Shown piece by piece: positions 46,957-56,036 of a stretch of DNA of 64,000 nt (position 1 is its first letter; every line of letters begins with the position of its first letter). The stretch spans positions 1,364,001 through 1,428,000 of the forward strand of contig JARGSG010000001.1 in assembly GCA_030374805.1 (NCBI GenBank), in the 5' to 3' direction. The translations under genes were made by a program, and so were the position numbers. The notes beneath the pieces are model-generated. The model did not search any database. It was given only the letters and a program-made list of their open reading frames with translations, and was not told where the DNA came from. This DNA comes from Gracilaria gracilis (taxonomy: Eukaryota > Rhodophyta > Florideophyceae > Gracilariales > Gracilariaceae).

Positions 46957-48138
46957 TCACAACAGCGCGCATCGCAAGCGTTCCGGCGCGTACTCGAACA
47001 AGCGCAAACAAAACGCACACAGCTGATAGACTGCGCGAAGCGGAGCTAATAGCGAGTGAGCGGCGTTCTTCTCCACCGACGTGGTGTAAGTAGTGACGCG
47101 AATTCCATCCACAACAAGATCGCCATGAAGCGTCTGCGGGTTGTACAAGCCGGCGGCCACGCGCACGCGCACGCTGAGCACGCGCGTGTTGGACCCGTTT
47201 GCCAGCTGCAACAAATCGCGCGGCTTGACGGCAGCAGCCGGCACGCATCGGCCGTTCACGTACAGCAAATGTCCCGCCGTTATCATTAACAAGTGCTCAA
47301 CGTGCTCTGTTTGCAGCGCCATGAACGCGTACTGTACGCGCGCTTGGCGGTGCGTGAACATGAACACGGCGCTGTACTGCTCCTTTGCAACGCGCAGCTT
47401 ATCGCCGACCGCCACTTGATCCATGCGCCGCTCGCGCCCGTCCTCCAGCTGCACGCGCGCGTGCGCCGGGAAGCACACGTTATCGTCATCGCCCGCCGGC
47501 GACACAGCTGGCACGCTGTCAGTAGCCGATACAGCCGCCGTTGGCGATGCGGACGCGGACGCAGACGCAGACGCAGACGCGGACGCGGACGCGGACGCAG
47601 ACGCAGACGCAGACGCGGACGCGGACGCCGATGCGGACGGCGTGGCGGACGGCGTGGCGACGACAACCGCTTCCGAGGCGGTTGCGCTGGGCGACAGCGA
47701 AGGCGAGGGCGACTGCTGAGCAGCCGGCTCGCAGCGCGGCGCATTCTTCGCAGCGTCCTCTGCGTCTTGGCCGGGGTGACTGAGCATTGTGAGCCGGAGC
47801 TCCGTGGGGCGGTCCTCGCTCCATCGGCAGCAGGGGTCGCCGAGCTCCTCGCCGTTGGAGACGCCGTCGCCATCGGAGTCCATTTGGCAGAGCTGCTTGG
47901 TCCAGCGCAGGCCGGCGGCCTTGAAATCCAGCCCGAACGCGTTGCGCTCCGCGCCCGGGAAGCAGTTGTCGTGCCCCAGGTACTGGCAGTCGATGCCGGA
48001 GCGCTCGCGGCTGTGCGCGTTGCCGTTGGGGATGCGCAGCAGGAACCGCGGGTGCGCGTCCACGCGCACGAGCGCGCACGCGCAGAGCGCGGCCGCCACG
48101 CACGCGGCGGCTCGCACGCGGGCAAGCGCGGCGTTCAT
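46957..48138 (-). CDS. Secreted Temptin-Hint (Hedgehog-type Hog) self-processing protein
   Basis: The 393-residue protein has a signal peptide (1-28, hydrophobic core then VDA|HPR). A Temptin domain covers about 29-105 (HPRFLLRIPNGNAH, NAFGLDFKAAGLRWTKQLC, and the calcium-type loop DSDGDGVSNGEELGDPCC). Temptin is an Aplysia mating pheromone; homologous domains occur in secreted proteins. A Ser-Ala repeat linker (about 165-198) follows. A Hedgehog-type Hint domain covers 222-393: Cys222-Phe (VCFPAHARVQLEDG), MDQVAVGDKLRV, the T-x-x-H pair Thr287/His290 (ITAGHLLYVNG), GDLVVDGIRVTTYT and AHSLLAPLRAV near the end, as in Hh. Self-cleavage before Cys222 would release Temptin plus linker. The frame is open 146 codons further upstream, but that part is GC-driven Arg-rich sequence without a signal peptide. 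Confidence 0.85.
   Translation of the reverse strand: MNAALARVRAAACVAAALCACALVRVDAHPRFLLRIPNGNAHSRERSGIDCQYLGHDNCFPGAERNAFGLDFKAAGLRWTKQLCQMDSDGDGVSNGEELGDPCCRWSEDRPTELRLTMLSHPGQDAEDAAKNAPRCEPAAQQSPSPSLSPSATASEAVVVATPSATPSASASASASASASASASASASASASASASASPTAAVSATDSVPAVSPAGDDDNVCFPAHARVQLEDGRERRMDQVAVGDKLRVAKEQYSAVFMFTHRQARVQYAFMALQTEHVEHLLMITAGHLLYVNGRCVPAAAVKPRDLLQLANGSNTRVLSVRVRVAAGLYNPQTLHGDLVVDGIRVTTYTTSVEKNAAHSLLAPLRAVYQLCAFCLRLFEYAPERLRCALL
47540..47640. repeat. GCGGAC/GCAGAC hexamer tract coding for the Ser-Ala linker
   Basis: About 16 six-base units, encoding alternating Ser and Ala on the minus strand, inside the Temptin-Hint gene. Copy number is probably variable. Confidence 0.9.
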
Positions 48139-48694
48139 ATCGGCTTTGCAGCGGGAGACGCGTCGTCGTCGTCGTCGTCGGTGTCGTCTTGGTCTTGGTC
48201 GCGGTGGTGGTGGTGGTGGTCGGGGCGTACGGGTGCGTGTGCGTGGGCGTGCGAGAAGCGGCAGGCGGCTGACGGCTGACGGCGGGTGCTGGCAGCCGGT
48301 GAACACACGCACGTCGCGCCTCACGCCGTGGGCGCGCACGCGCAGTGCGCGCGCCCGCGAGCGCGGCACGCGCAGCGCGTCGCGCAGTGCGCGCGCGCGT
48401 CGCACACGACACACGCGCGGCGCCGACAGCGCGGCTGCGCGCTCCACGCACGTCGCACGCGCCGTCGCGCCGTCGCGCCGTCCGCGCCGCGTGCGAACGC
48501 GCGCGCCACGCGCCACGGACAACCGCCGCGCGCCGTTTGTTGTTTTGGCGCCATTTTGCCAACGCTCTCCCAACAAACAACTTCACTTTTACCGCTCCAT
48601 CGCTTCTTGTTCATCACGCCAAGCGCGAAAAAAGCGCTCATCTTCTACGCATCATATACACAAACTCTCCGCTGCTGCTGCTACTGCTGCTGCC

Positions 48695-48754
<60 letters not shown>

Positions 48755-48759
48755 ACACT
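48139..48759. promoter_or_regulatory. GC-rich region between Temptin-Hint start and bHLH 3' end
   Basis: About 620 nt, extremely GC- and CpG-rich, holding the Temptin-Hint promoter and the bHLH 3' UTR. A CTG/CAG tract at 48671-48752 ends eight nt from the bHLH stop codon. Long frames on both strands are compositional artefacts. Confidence 0.5.
48671..48752. repeat. (CTG)n/(CAG)n tract in bHLH 3' UTR
   Basis: About 27 units with a few interruptions. On the minus strand it reads CAG repeats directly downstream of the bHLH stop. Confidence 0.9.
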
Positions 48760-50658
48760 TCACACAGAAGTCATCTCCGACTTGCGCGCCTTGGCGGCCG
48801 CATCGTCGCGTCTCTTCGCAGCGGCAGACATCTTATACTCCTCCGCGCGTCGGTCGTCCGTAGACTTGGATCGCTTCTTTGCCCGCCCTCCTTCGCTGCG
48901 CTGCATCCCCATATCATCCCTCTTAAAATCCATACCACTCACACCTCCCGCGCCCATGTCAGCCTTGCCTCTCTTCTTACTTGCCACCCCATACGAGCGC
49001 AATTCCGCCTGCAGCTGCTGCACCTCAGCCTTGAGCCGATCGTGCTCCTCTGCCATAAACTTCTTGTCCTGACGCAGCTCCGCCTTCTCGGCGCGCAGAT
49101 CGCGCGTCTCCACCTGCAAGCTATGGTTGCGTCGCTCCAGGTCCTGGATCATCGCCGCCTGCTTCTTCACATGCTCCACCGCCTCTGCCAGAATACTTTC
49201 CTTATCCGACTTTCCGCCAGCAGAGATCACCAAGCACGCAGCCAGCTGCTGGAACCGATTGTTCATAGTTTCCCTACGACGCTTCTCGCGCTCGCGCTTA
49301 CGTTCCGGCCGACTCGGTTCTTCCGCATTGGTGGTAGCAGCACCAACAGCCGCAACGCCATTTGCACCAGCGCCACCTCCATTACCAGCACCCCCGGCGC
49401 CACCACCAGCCGAACCGCCCTGCGACGTAGTAGCCTGCTGCGCCGCCTGCACGCCCGGTTGCGCAACACCAACGTCCGGCTGCTGTTGCTCCTGCTTGTG
49501 CTGTCGTTGTTGCGCCACCTGTTGCTGCTGCTGCTGCTGTTGTTGCTGCTGTTGATGCTGCTGCTGCTGCTGCTGCCGCGAATTCTGTTGCGACTGCGAC
49601 AGCGCATGCGGCTGCTGCACCGCAGCCGCCAATTGCTGCGCATGCGGCTGCTGCGCCACAGCCGCGGCGGCGGCGGCGGCAGCGGCGGCGGCAGCGGCCT
49701 GGTTCTGGTTCTGCAGCAAGGCGGCATGCTCGTCCGTATTAGCGGCGGCGGCAGTGGCAACCGACACGGCACGCACAGCCGAGAGCGCGGCGGCTCGAGA
49801 CGGGGTGCGCGAGCGTTTGGCAGAAGCACGACTGTTGCGGCGGCGATCCCTTCCGGTGGGAGCGGCGACTGACAGTGAAGGCGCCGACGACGGCGGCGGG
49901 GTAGGAGCGGCTCGAGCAGACGGAGCGGACTGGGCGGGCGTCGACTGCTGCTGCTGCGAGATGTAGTTGGAATACAGCGGCTGGCCATGAGCTGACGACG
50001 AGTAGGTCATAAAAGCGTGATTTGGGATTGCATCGTGCTGCTGCTGTTGCGACGGTCCCGGCGGCGGCGGCAGTGCGTCCTGCGGCGGCGGCGACGATGC
50101 GGGCGGATGCGCAGAGCGCGGAGACGGCGAGGAGGTGTGCTGCTGAGCGGGGGCCTGGTGCACGGAGGCGACGGCATTGGAGGAATGGCGACGCGAAGAC
50201 AGCTGATGCTGCGCGTTGGGCAGCGACTGCTGCGGGTGGTGCAGGTGCTGCTGCGGCGGCTGCTGCTGCTGCTGCTGCTGCTGATGGTGGTGTTGCGGGT
50301 GGTGCGGCTGCTGCTGCTGGTGCGGCTGCTGCTGCTGGTGCGGCTGCTGCTGCTGTTGCTGTTGCTGCTGATGGTGCGTGGGCAGGTTGGCGGTGCGCGA
50401 CGGATGGGCGGCGTAGTGGCGCGTGATGGAATTGGGCGAGTGGGTGAGGTTGGGCATGGCGGCGAACGAGTGGTACGGCGCGGCAGCGGCAAAGGCGGGG
50501 TGGTGCAGATGGGCCACGGGCGATTGTGCCGGACGGTGGTGCGTGGGTATGTCGGCAGCCAGAGAGGGTTGCAACGGATGCAGCGCGGCGACGGCATTGT
50601 TGAGCGAGCCGAGCGACGGATCGGGTCGGAACACGGACAGCGTGCGCGACACGGGTCC

Positions 50659-50699
<41 letters not shown>

Positions 50700-50730
50700 C
50701 GGCGCCGAGCGAGAGACGATCGGAGGACAT
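48760..50730 (-). CDS. bHLH-leucine zipper transcription factor, resembling plant subgroup IVc (ILR3-type)
   Basis: The 656-residue regulator has a long Gln/Ala/Pro/His-rich N-terminus, including polyalanine (about 13-23, 345-357) and polyglutamine (about 121-157, 386-404) tracts, likely disordered activation regions. The DNA-binding domain lies at about 477-528: basic segment RKREREKRRRETMNNRFQQL with the E-box-contacting Glu and Arg-Arg, then GGKSDKESILAEAVEHVKK. It runs into a zipper at about 530-580 (RDLRAEKAELRQDKKFMAEE). The pattern REKxRRxxxNxxF + KxDKxxIL + LRxEKxELRxDK is that of plant IVc bHLH proteins, which regulate iron deficiency. Iron regulation here is inference only. A basic tail follows. 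It is head-to-head with the sigma factor. Confidence 0.88.
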
Positions 50731-51403
50731 GGCGGCCGAGAAGGCCGGGAAGGAGAGGTTGGGAAAGGCGTGGCGGGGTGGAAGGTGTGACGGCGGCGGA
50801 TGGGGGGGGAGCGGAGGCGGGAGGAGAGGGAGCGGCGCCGTCCTTGAGCTCGGACAGAAAGCCGGTCATGTCATCCTGGTACTGCATGACGAAGGGGGGA
50901 AGGGGGGGGGGGGGGTGTGTTGGAGCGTGGTGGGGAGCGAGTGCAGCGCTGATAAGCGCAAGGGCGGGCGAGGGGAGCGTGCGCGCAACGGGTGTAGGGA
51001 GGGCGAGGAGCTGTAAGAGCGGGGGGTTTGGTTTGGGGGTGGTGGGGGGGGGGGGGGCGAGTGTCGGCGGGGCGGAGGCGCTCGGGCGCGGCTTGGGCGC
51101 GGGCGTTAGCAAAGCGCGTGGTGGGTGTGGCACGGGCAAAGCGCGAGACGACGCGCGACGCGCGCGTGGAGTGTACGCGCGCAGGCGCGAAGACGAAACG
51201 AAGTGCGAAAAACGGCGAATGCAGCAGCGACTCGTGCCGCGCACACGACGACGACGTTGTTGCGGGCTGGCGGCGCAGCCGCGGCGCAGCCGACGGCGCG
51301 CTTGAAAAGGCGAAAAAGCGCGCGCTTTCACGCGCCGCGCGCGCGTGGCGCCTGGCCGCCGTCGCGCCGCGCGCGCGCGCGCGTGTGTGCTGTGTGTGTG
51401 TTG

Positions 51404-51410
<7 letters not shown>

Positions 51411-51450
<40 letters not shown>
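51411..51450. repeat. (GT)20 microsatellite
   Basis: Uninterrupted GT dinucleotides between the bHLH and sigma genes, next to a CG-dinucleotide run; the pair could form Z-DNA. Confidence 0.95.
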
Positions 51451-51452
<2 letters not shown>

Positions 51453-51781
51453 TGCGCACGCGTGCACGCGGTGCGCGTGCGCGCGGCTGCGGCGCGCACT
51501 GGCGCGTGAGCGCGTGCGCTGCGCGCGTGTGCGCCGTGGACGTCGTGTGCGCCGTGTGCTGCGTGTACGACGTGCACACGTGGTGGCGCTGTTATATGAA
51601 CCGAAATGTGCGCGCCGATGGCCGCCCAATGGGCAACGCGGCGTGCAATCTGTCGCGTGCATTGCGCGCCACACACGGCGGGATGCGCCGTGCGTGTGCA
51701 GCGCGCTCCGCCCGCACACCGCCGCGCGGGCGGTGATGCATCTCGCGCGCGCGCTGGCGGCGCAGTCGGAGAGCGCCGCCA

Positions 51782-51791
51782 GATATATATG
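51782..51791 (+). promoter_or_regulatory. Putative TATA box of the sigma factor gene
   Basis: GATATATATG in otherwise very GC-rich DNA, about 40-50 nt upstream of the ATG at 51831. Confidence 0.45.
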
Positions 51792-51830
51792 TGTGTCAGT
51801 ACATTCGCTATCGAAGCTGCGCGCCGCGCG

Positions 51831-53363
51831 ATGGCATCCTCCATGGCAAACGTTCGTTGTGACACAGCGCCCCCCGCTGCGCGAACGATGCTTGTCGCCG
51901 CCGTTGCCTTCTCGGCGCCGCCGTGCTCGCCGCTGAGCGCGCGCGCCGCCGTCGCGCCGCACGCGCGCGCTGCCGTCTCCGTGCTCACGCCGCGCCCGCC
52001 GCGCCGCCGCGTCAGACGACTGCCTGCGCCGCACGCCGCGCGTCGCAGACGCGCTTCGCCGCAGCCGCCGCACGTGCGCGCGCGCCAAGCCGCCGCGCAG
52101 CACGCCGCGCGCGCGAGGGACGCCGCGCATACCGCCGCGCTGCCGCCCGAGCACGTGCGCCACGCCCCGCAGTCGCCGTCGCCGTCGCAGTCGCCGCGCG
52201 TGCGCGCAGAGGAGGCTGAAGAGAGGCGCCGCTCGCAGCACCACTTTCTGCAGCAGCAGCTGCAGCTCAGGCAGAGGCAGCGCGAGGACAGCGCGCGGAA
52301 GCTCGCCGCCGCTGCAAACACGCGCCGCCCGCAGAAGCGTATGAGGGCGCCGGTGCGCGCGCGCGCGCGCAGTGCGTCAAACTCGCTCAAGGATACCTTT
52401 CAGATGTACATGGAGGAGATTTCGAGGTCCGACCTGCTGGGGCAGGCGCAGGTCATTGAGCTGGCCGCCCACATCAAGGAGTCGGTCACAATTGACAACG
52501 AGCAACGCTTGATGCAGCGACAGCTGGGTCGCAGGCCGTCGGTCGACGAGATGGCGCAACGCCTGCACCTGCACCCGGCCGATTTGCGACGCGTCCTTCT
52601 CAAGGGTACTGCTGCGAAGAACGCGCTTGTGTCGGCCAACCTGCGCCTCGTCACCAGTGTGGCGAGGAAGGTCGCGTCGTCCAACACTGGCCCTGCGATG
52701 GGCATTACCTTGGACGATATGGTTCAGGAGGGTAGCGTCGGTCTCATGCGCGCCGCCGAAAAGTTTGACGCCTCCAGGGGATATCGCTTTTCTACCTACG
52801 CTACCTGGTGGATTCGCGCCTATGTCATGAGGTCTATTTCGACGCAGAGCCGCAGCATCAAGGTGCCCAGTACCATTGTCGACGAATACGCGCGCATTCG
52901 CAAGGAGTATGCGCGCATGCGCGAAGCCGGTATCGCCACACCGAGCGAGGAGCAAGTTGCAGCCGCGCTGGGCATCACAGCAGCCAAGCTGCGCTTCGTT
53001 GTCAACGTCGTCACACGCAAGCCCCTGTCGCTGGACCTCACGCTCGGGCCCGCCGACGATTCTTCCGCCTCGCGTTCGCTCGGCGAAATCGTGGAAGGCG
53101 ATGATCATGTGGAGGAGCGATTGGTGCAAACGTTTCAAAAACAAGAGCTTGACTTGGCGTTGCGTCAGTGTCTGCGCCCTCTGGAACGTGCTGTCATTCG
53201 ACTGCGCTTCGGGCTGGAAGACGGACAACCGCGAACGCTGCGGGAGACGGGCGATGTGTTGGGCCTTTCGAAGGAGAGAATTCGTCAACTCATATTTCGT
53301 GCACTGCCAAAGATGAAGACGCCGGAGATTCAGCGCATACTTACGGATGCTGCCTCTCGCTGA
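51831..53363 (+). CDS. SIG: Plastid RNA polymerase sigma-70 factor
   Basis: Nuclear sigma factors direct the plastid-encoded bacterial-type RNA polymerase to promoters. The 510-residue precursor has an Ala/Arg/Pro-rich leader with MLVAAVAFSAPP (Met20, Phe27). Conserved regions start at about 188. Region 1.2 is DTFQMYMEEISRSDLL. Region 2 covers about 255-345 (SANLRLVTSVARKV, LDDMVQEGSVGLMRAAEKFD, YRFSTYATWWIRAYVMRSIS). Region 3 is about 355-415 (TPSEEQVAAALGI). Region 4 is about 440-505 (PLERAVIRLRFGLEDGQPRT, then LSKERIRQL with the -35 helix). All regions needed for function are present. Translation could start at Met1 or at Met20 (51888); the latter makes a canonical phenylalanine transit peptide. 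The frame upstream of 51831 is open but unsupported. Confidence 0.95.
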   Translation: MASSMANVRCDTAPPAARTMLVAAVAFSAPPCSPLSARAAVAPHARAAVSVLTPRPPRRRVRRLPAPHAARRRRASPQPPHVRARQAAAQHAARARDAAHTAALPPEHVRHAPQSPSPSQSPRVRAEEAEERRRSQHHFLQQQLQLRQRQREDSARKLAAAANTRRPQKRMRAPVRARARSASNSLKDTFQMYMEEISRSDLLGQAQVIELAAHIKESVTIDNEQRLMQRQLGRRPSVDEMAQRLHLHPADLRRVLLKGTAAKNALVSANLRLVTSVARKVASSNTGPAMGITLDDMVQEGSVGLMRAAEKFDASRGYRFSTYATWWIRAYVMRSISTQSRSIKVPSTIVDEYARIRKEYARMREAGIATPSEEQVAAALGITAAKLRFVVNVVTRKPLSLDLTLGPADDSSASRSLGEIVEGDDHVEERLVQTFQKQELDLALRQCLRPLERAVIRLRFGLEDGQPRTLRETGDVLGLSKERIRQLIFRALPKMKTPEIQRILTDAASR

Positions 53364-53803
53364 CGTGCGTAGCTTACGCCGCTTAGAAAGCTGCTCGAGC
53401 TCGTTCTTCGCCGCACGTCTGGGATTGCATTTGTATATTTCAACCAAACCATCTCCCCGCTCTAGGAGTGTGCTCTGTTGCATTGCGCGCTCCAGGCTGC
53501 GTGCAGTCGATTTGTCTACTGGTATAACAGTCTTCACTCACTGAGAGACTGAATGTTGACCGTAAGGATGACGTTGACGCACCATCTGAAACCAGAGGCT
53601 TTTTTGCAGTCGTTTCTTTCTTTCTAGTTTTGTCGCGGACCATAGTTCGCAATTGTACGTGTACTCGTCTTGTATATCATCAGACAAAAGACTTTCACAA
53701 ACAGTACCCGGTACAATACGCAACCAACACACACTCACACACTCGTATATAATGTTAAAAGGGACAATATCAGAGGGGGCACACATTGTTAGTGCTCAGC
53801 CCA
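53364..53803. other. Intergenic between convergent sigma and folate-ligase genes
   Basis: About 440 nt. AT-richer than the preceding block; no gene or repeat seen. Confidence 0.5.
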
Positions 53804-55186
53804 TCACTTTTGTACATGCATCTCTCTCAACTTTGGCCGCAATCGCCCCGCTAGATAGAACGAACCGAGTACCACCAAGTTTGTGGCGTTTGCAGACGCT
53901 TCTTGAATGGCTGCGCGCAGGGCGTCTTCGGCAACGTCGATAGTAGCACTTGCCACGTTCAACTCTTGCAACGTTCGCCCCAGCTCAGTAGGTGACACAT
54001 ACTTGCCACTTTCTCCAGCAGACGTTGCGAACACTTTTGCTGCAGCACAAGCTACTACCCTGCATATTGCGTCACGATTCTTGTCCTCACCAAGGCCAAG
54101 CACGACAACTGGCTTTCGTTCACTGCGAGCTTCTAACAGTACTTGAGCTACACTTTCTTCGGTATGGGCACCGTCGAGAAGAACTGAAACCGTGGACCCT
54201 GCGCACGCAACTTGAAAGCGTTCCGATCGCGCTGGAAGTTGCGCAAGCGCTGAGATGGCAAGATGACGCGGCAGCATCGCCTCTCCACTCAGATGAGGGC
54301 TGCCCTCAAGATGAGCAACGTGTTCGAGAGCTTTTCGCGCCAACTGTAGATTCCGATCAAACAGTGACGAGCCTGGAGCAGGTGGACAGAAATGCACTGT
54401 TGCCTTCGGCGACACACCCGCGGCTTCTGCCGCAAATATGTGTGCTAGTTGATCATTTCCATCGAGACCACAGATGCAATGCGAAGAAGGGGCTATGATG
54501 CCTGCCTTTTCATACGCAATGTCTTGCAGAGTGGGACCAATGACGTCCGCGTGCTCGTGATGAATGTTGGTGATGACGCTTACTGGCGCAGACAAAACGT
54601 TGGTAGAGTCTAGACGTCCACCCATCCCCACTTCCACCACAGCCCATTTCACTTTGCTGTAGTGCAAACTGAGCAAGCCTGTCGCAGAGATGACGTCAAA
54701 CCAAGTGGCTTCCTGCATCAAAGGTGGACGTTCTCTCGCTTGAAGAACTTGTTCTAGTGACCTTTTAAGCAAATCGTCAGCAATTGGAACACCGTTCACT
54801 CTCATTCGTTCATTCACATCTTCAACGTGAGGGCTGGTGTATGTCCCCACCGGAGCATCAATGAACGGTGCATCACGCAAACCGGCTGAAATTAAAGTTG
54901 CAACGGATCCTTTCCCTTTGGAACCAGACACATGAACTGCACGGAATGAGTTTTGTGGATTTCCCAAACGATCGAGAAGCTTTTTCGCGGGTACAGCAGA
55001 TACCCTCATCAAAAGGTGCCCATGAGGGCTTTTACGCCGCCGAGTTTCCCAATCAACTAGATTTTCAAGTCGATGTAGCAACTGGCGGAGTTCAGAAGAG
55101 TGTTTCTTGGCGCCTTGGAAAGGGCGGATGAAACTCATGGCAGTTAAGCGAAGAAGCCCAAACTCTCCTGCGTTAGATGTAATCAC
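53804..55186 (-). CDS. FOLC: Folylpolyglutamate synthase / dihydrofolate synthase (FolC family)
   Basis: FolC-type Mur ligases add glutamate to dihydropteroate and/or folates, retaining folates in the cell. The 460-residue protein has the family P-loop VSGSKGKGSVATL (about 90-102), GTYTSPHVEDVNERMRVNG, and VEVGMGGRLDSTNVL with the metal-binding His of ITNIHHEHADVIG. A C-terminal domain carries LLDGAHTEESVAQV, VVLGLGEDKNRDA and the ending GSFYLAGRLRPK. It resembles bacterial-type or DHFS-like members more than the long eukaryotic FPGS; which activity it has is not clear from sequence. Met17 (MSFIRPFQ) is an alternative start. The N-terminus could be a weak organelle signal. Confidence 0.92.
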   Translation of the reverse strand: MITSNAGEFGLLRLTAMSFIRPFQGAKKHSSELRQLLHRLENLVDWETRRRKSPHGHLLMRVSAVPAKKLLDRLGNPQNSFRAVHVSGSKGKGSVATLISAGLRDAPFIDAPVGTYTSPHVEDVNERMRVNGVPIADDLLKRSLEQVLQARERPPLMQEATWFDVISATGLLSLHYSKVKWAVVEVGMGGRLDSTNVLSAPVSVITNIHHEHADVIGPTLQDIAYEKAGIIAPSSHCICGLDGNDQLAHIFAAEAAGVSPKATVHFCPPAPGSSLFDRNLQLARKALEHVAHLEGSPHLSGEAMLPRHLAISALAQLPARSERFQVACAGSTVSVLLDGAHTEESVAQVLLEARSERKPVVVLGLGEDKNRDAICRVVACAAAKVFATSAGESGKYVSPTELGRTLQELNVASATIDVAEDALRAAIQEASANATNLVVLGSFYLAGRLRPKLREMHVQK

Positions 55187-56036
55187 CCAATGGCGCTCAA
55201 GAGTGACTGAACCTAGGTGATAACTGTCTGTTTCTCATCCCCTGAGTAGTAAGCCATGTAGACCAGAGACCCTTGTACTGAAGAGGAAAGTGCTGCAACG
55301 ATGAGATCAATCTGTTGCACTCGACAAATGCTCCATACGGGGCCGCACAAGGGTACAGAGATTCTCCGATTTTTGGCAGCAGCATCTCCGCGACGAAGGG
55401 AAAGGTACTGTTCATCAATGCTAATTCGCGGTGTGCAAAGTCAACGGAGACAAAAAAAGGCAGCCGGGTGATGAGAGTTCACGTGCTAACCCTTAGCTAC
55501 CGTTGTACCAAGTGGTATGTGTGCTAGCGTTCCTACCCCTGGTGTAGTCCTTGTCACTCGTGTCCGGCTATTGAAAAAATTGATGCAGGGACTCGCTCAG
55601 CAGGGCCTGCTGAACATACTATCTACCCCTGGTAGCGTTTTACCCCTGGTACCAGTACAACTACACGTAGCTGCTCAGGAGTCCTGAGCGAGGTGGGATA
55701 TGCGGGTGATCATTGATGAGACGATGCAACAGAGGCAGGCCACAGATACAGCTGACACGAGCCGAGGATAAACAAATTGTTTCTTCATTCTTGTTTGTCC
55801 CCTCATCGCTTTCTGTCTCTGTATATACAAGTACGCGAATTGCATCCTTAGCAAAGTTTCGTTTGGAACCTACTACCTTGGTAGCTATTGCTTTTGATCA
55901 CTCAAGAGCCCCACGCAAAATACGACGCATACCGCGTTTTGGAGAAAGGGCGAAAGTACTGTGTTCCTTCAGTATTTAAGGGATAAGAGGGCTAACCTTC
56001 TTACGCAGCTTCGCGATCTATCGTTTCCAAACAACA
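55187..56036. other. Divergent upstream region with nested palindromes
   Basis: About 850 nt between the folate ligase and the SDR gene. The main feature is the palindrome cluster at 55592-55692 with TACCCCTGGT repeats at 55534-55653. No gene is supported. Confidence 0.55.
55592..55692. repeat. Nested inverted repeats framed by CTCGCTCAG / CTGAGCGAG
   Basis: Outer 9-bp perfect inverted repeat at 55592-55600 and 55684-55692. Inner odd palindromes are CAGCAGG-G-CCTGCTG (55599-55613) and GCTCAGGA-G-TCCTGAGC (55673-55689). Three copies of TACCCCTGGT occur at about 55534, 55625 and 55641, the last two between the palindromes. Confidence 0.85.

Larger units (their letters stand above)
50731..51830. 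promoter_or_regulatory. GC-rich divergent region, bHLH / sigma factor, with simple repeats
   Basis: About 1.1 kb, with GGGGGG-rich tracts near 50900 and 51045, a CGCGCG run at 51369-51382 and a (GT)n tract at 51411-51450. A TATATAT element precedes the sigma gene at about 51783. Open frames on both strands are compositional. Confidence 0.5.

Noticed and set aside
47519..48586. Long overlapping open frames on both strands around 46.9-53.5 kb (Arg/Ala/Pro-rich translations)
   Set aside because: Extreme GC content removes stop codons from all frames. Only one frame per locus carries recognisable domains (Hint, bHLH, sigma-70).
49739..52390. 883-codon minus-strand frame spanning the bHLH/sigma divergent region
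   Set aside because: Overlaps two well-supported genes, is low-complexity throughout and shows no domain.
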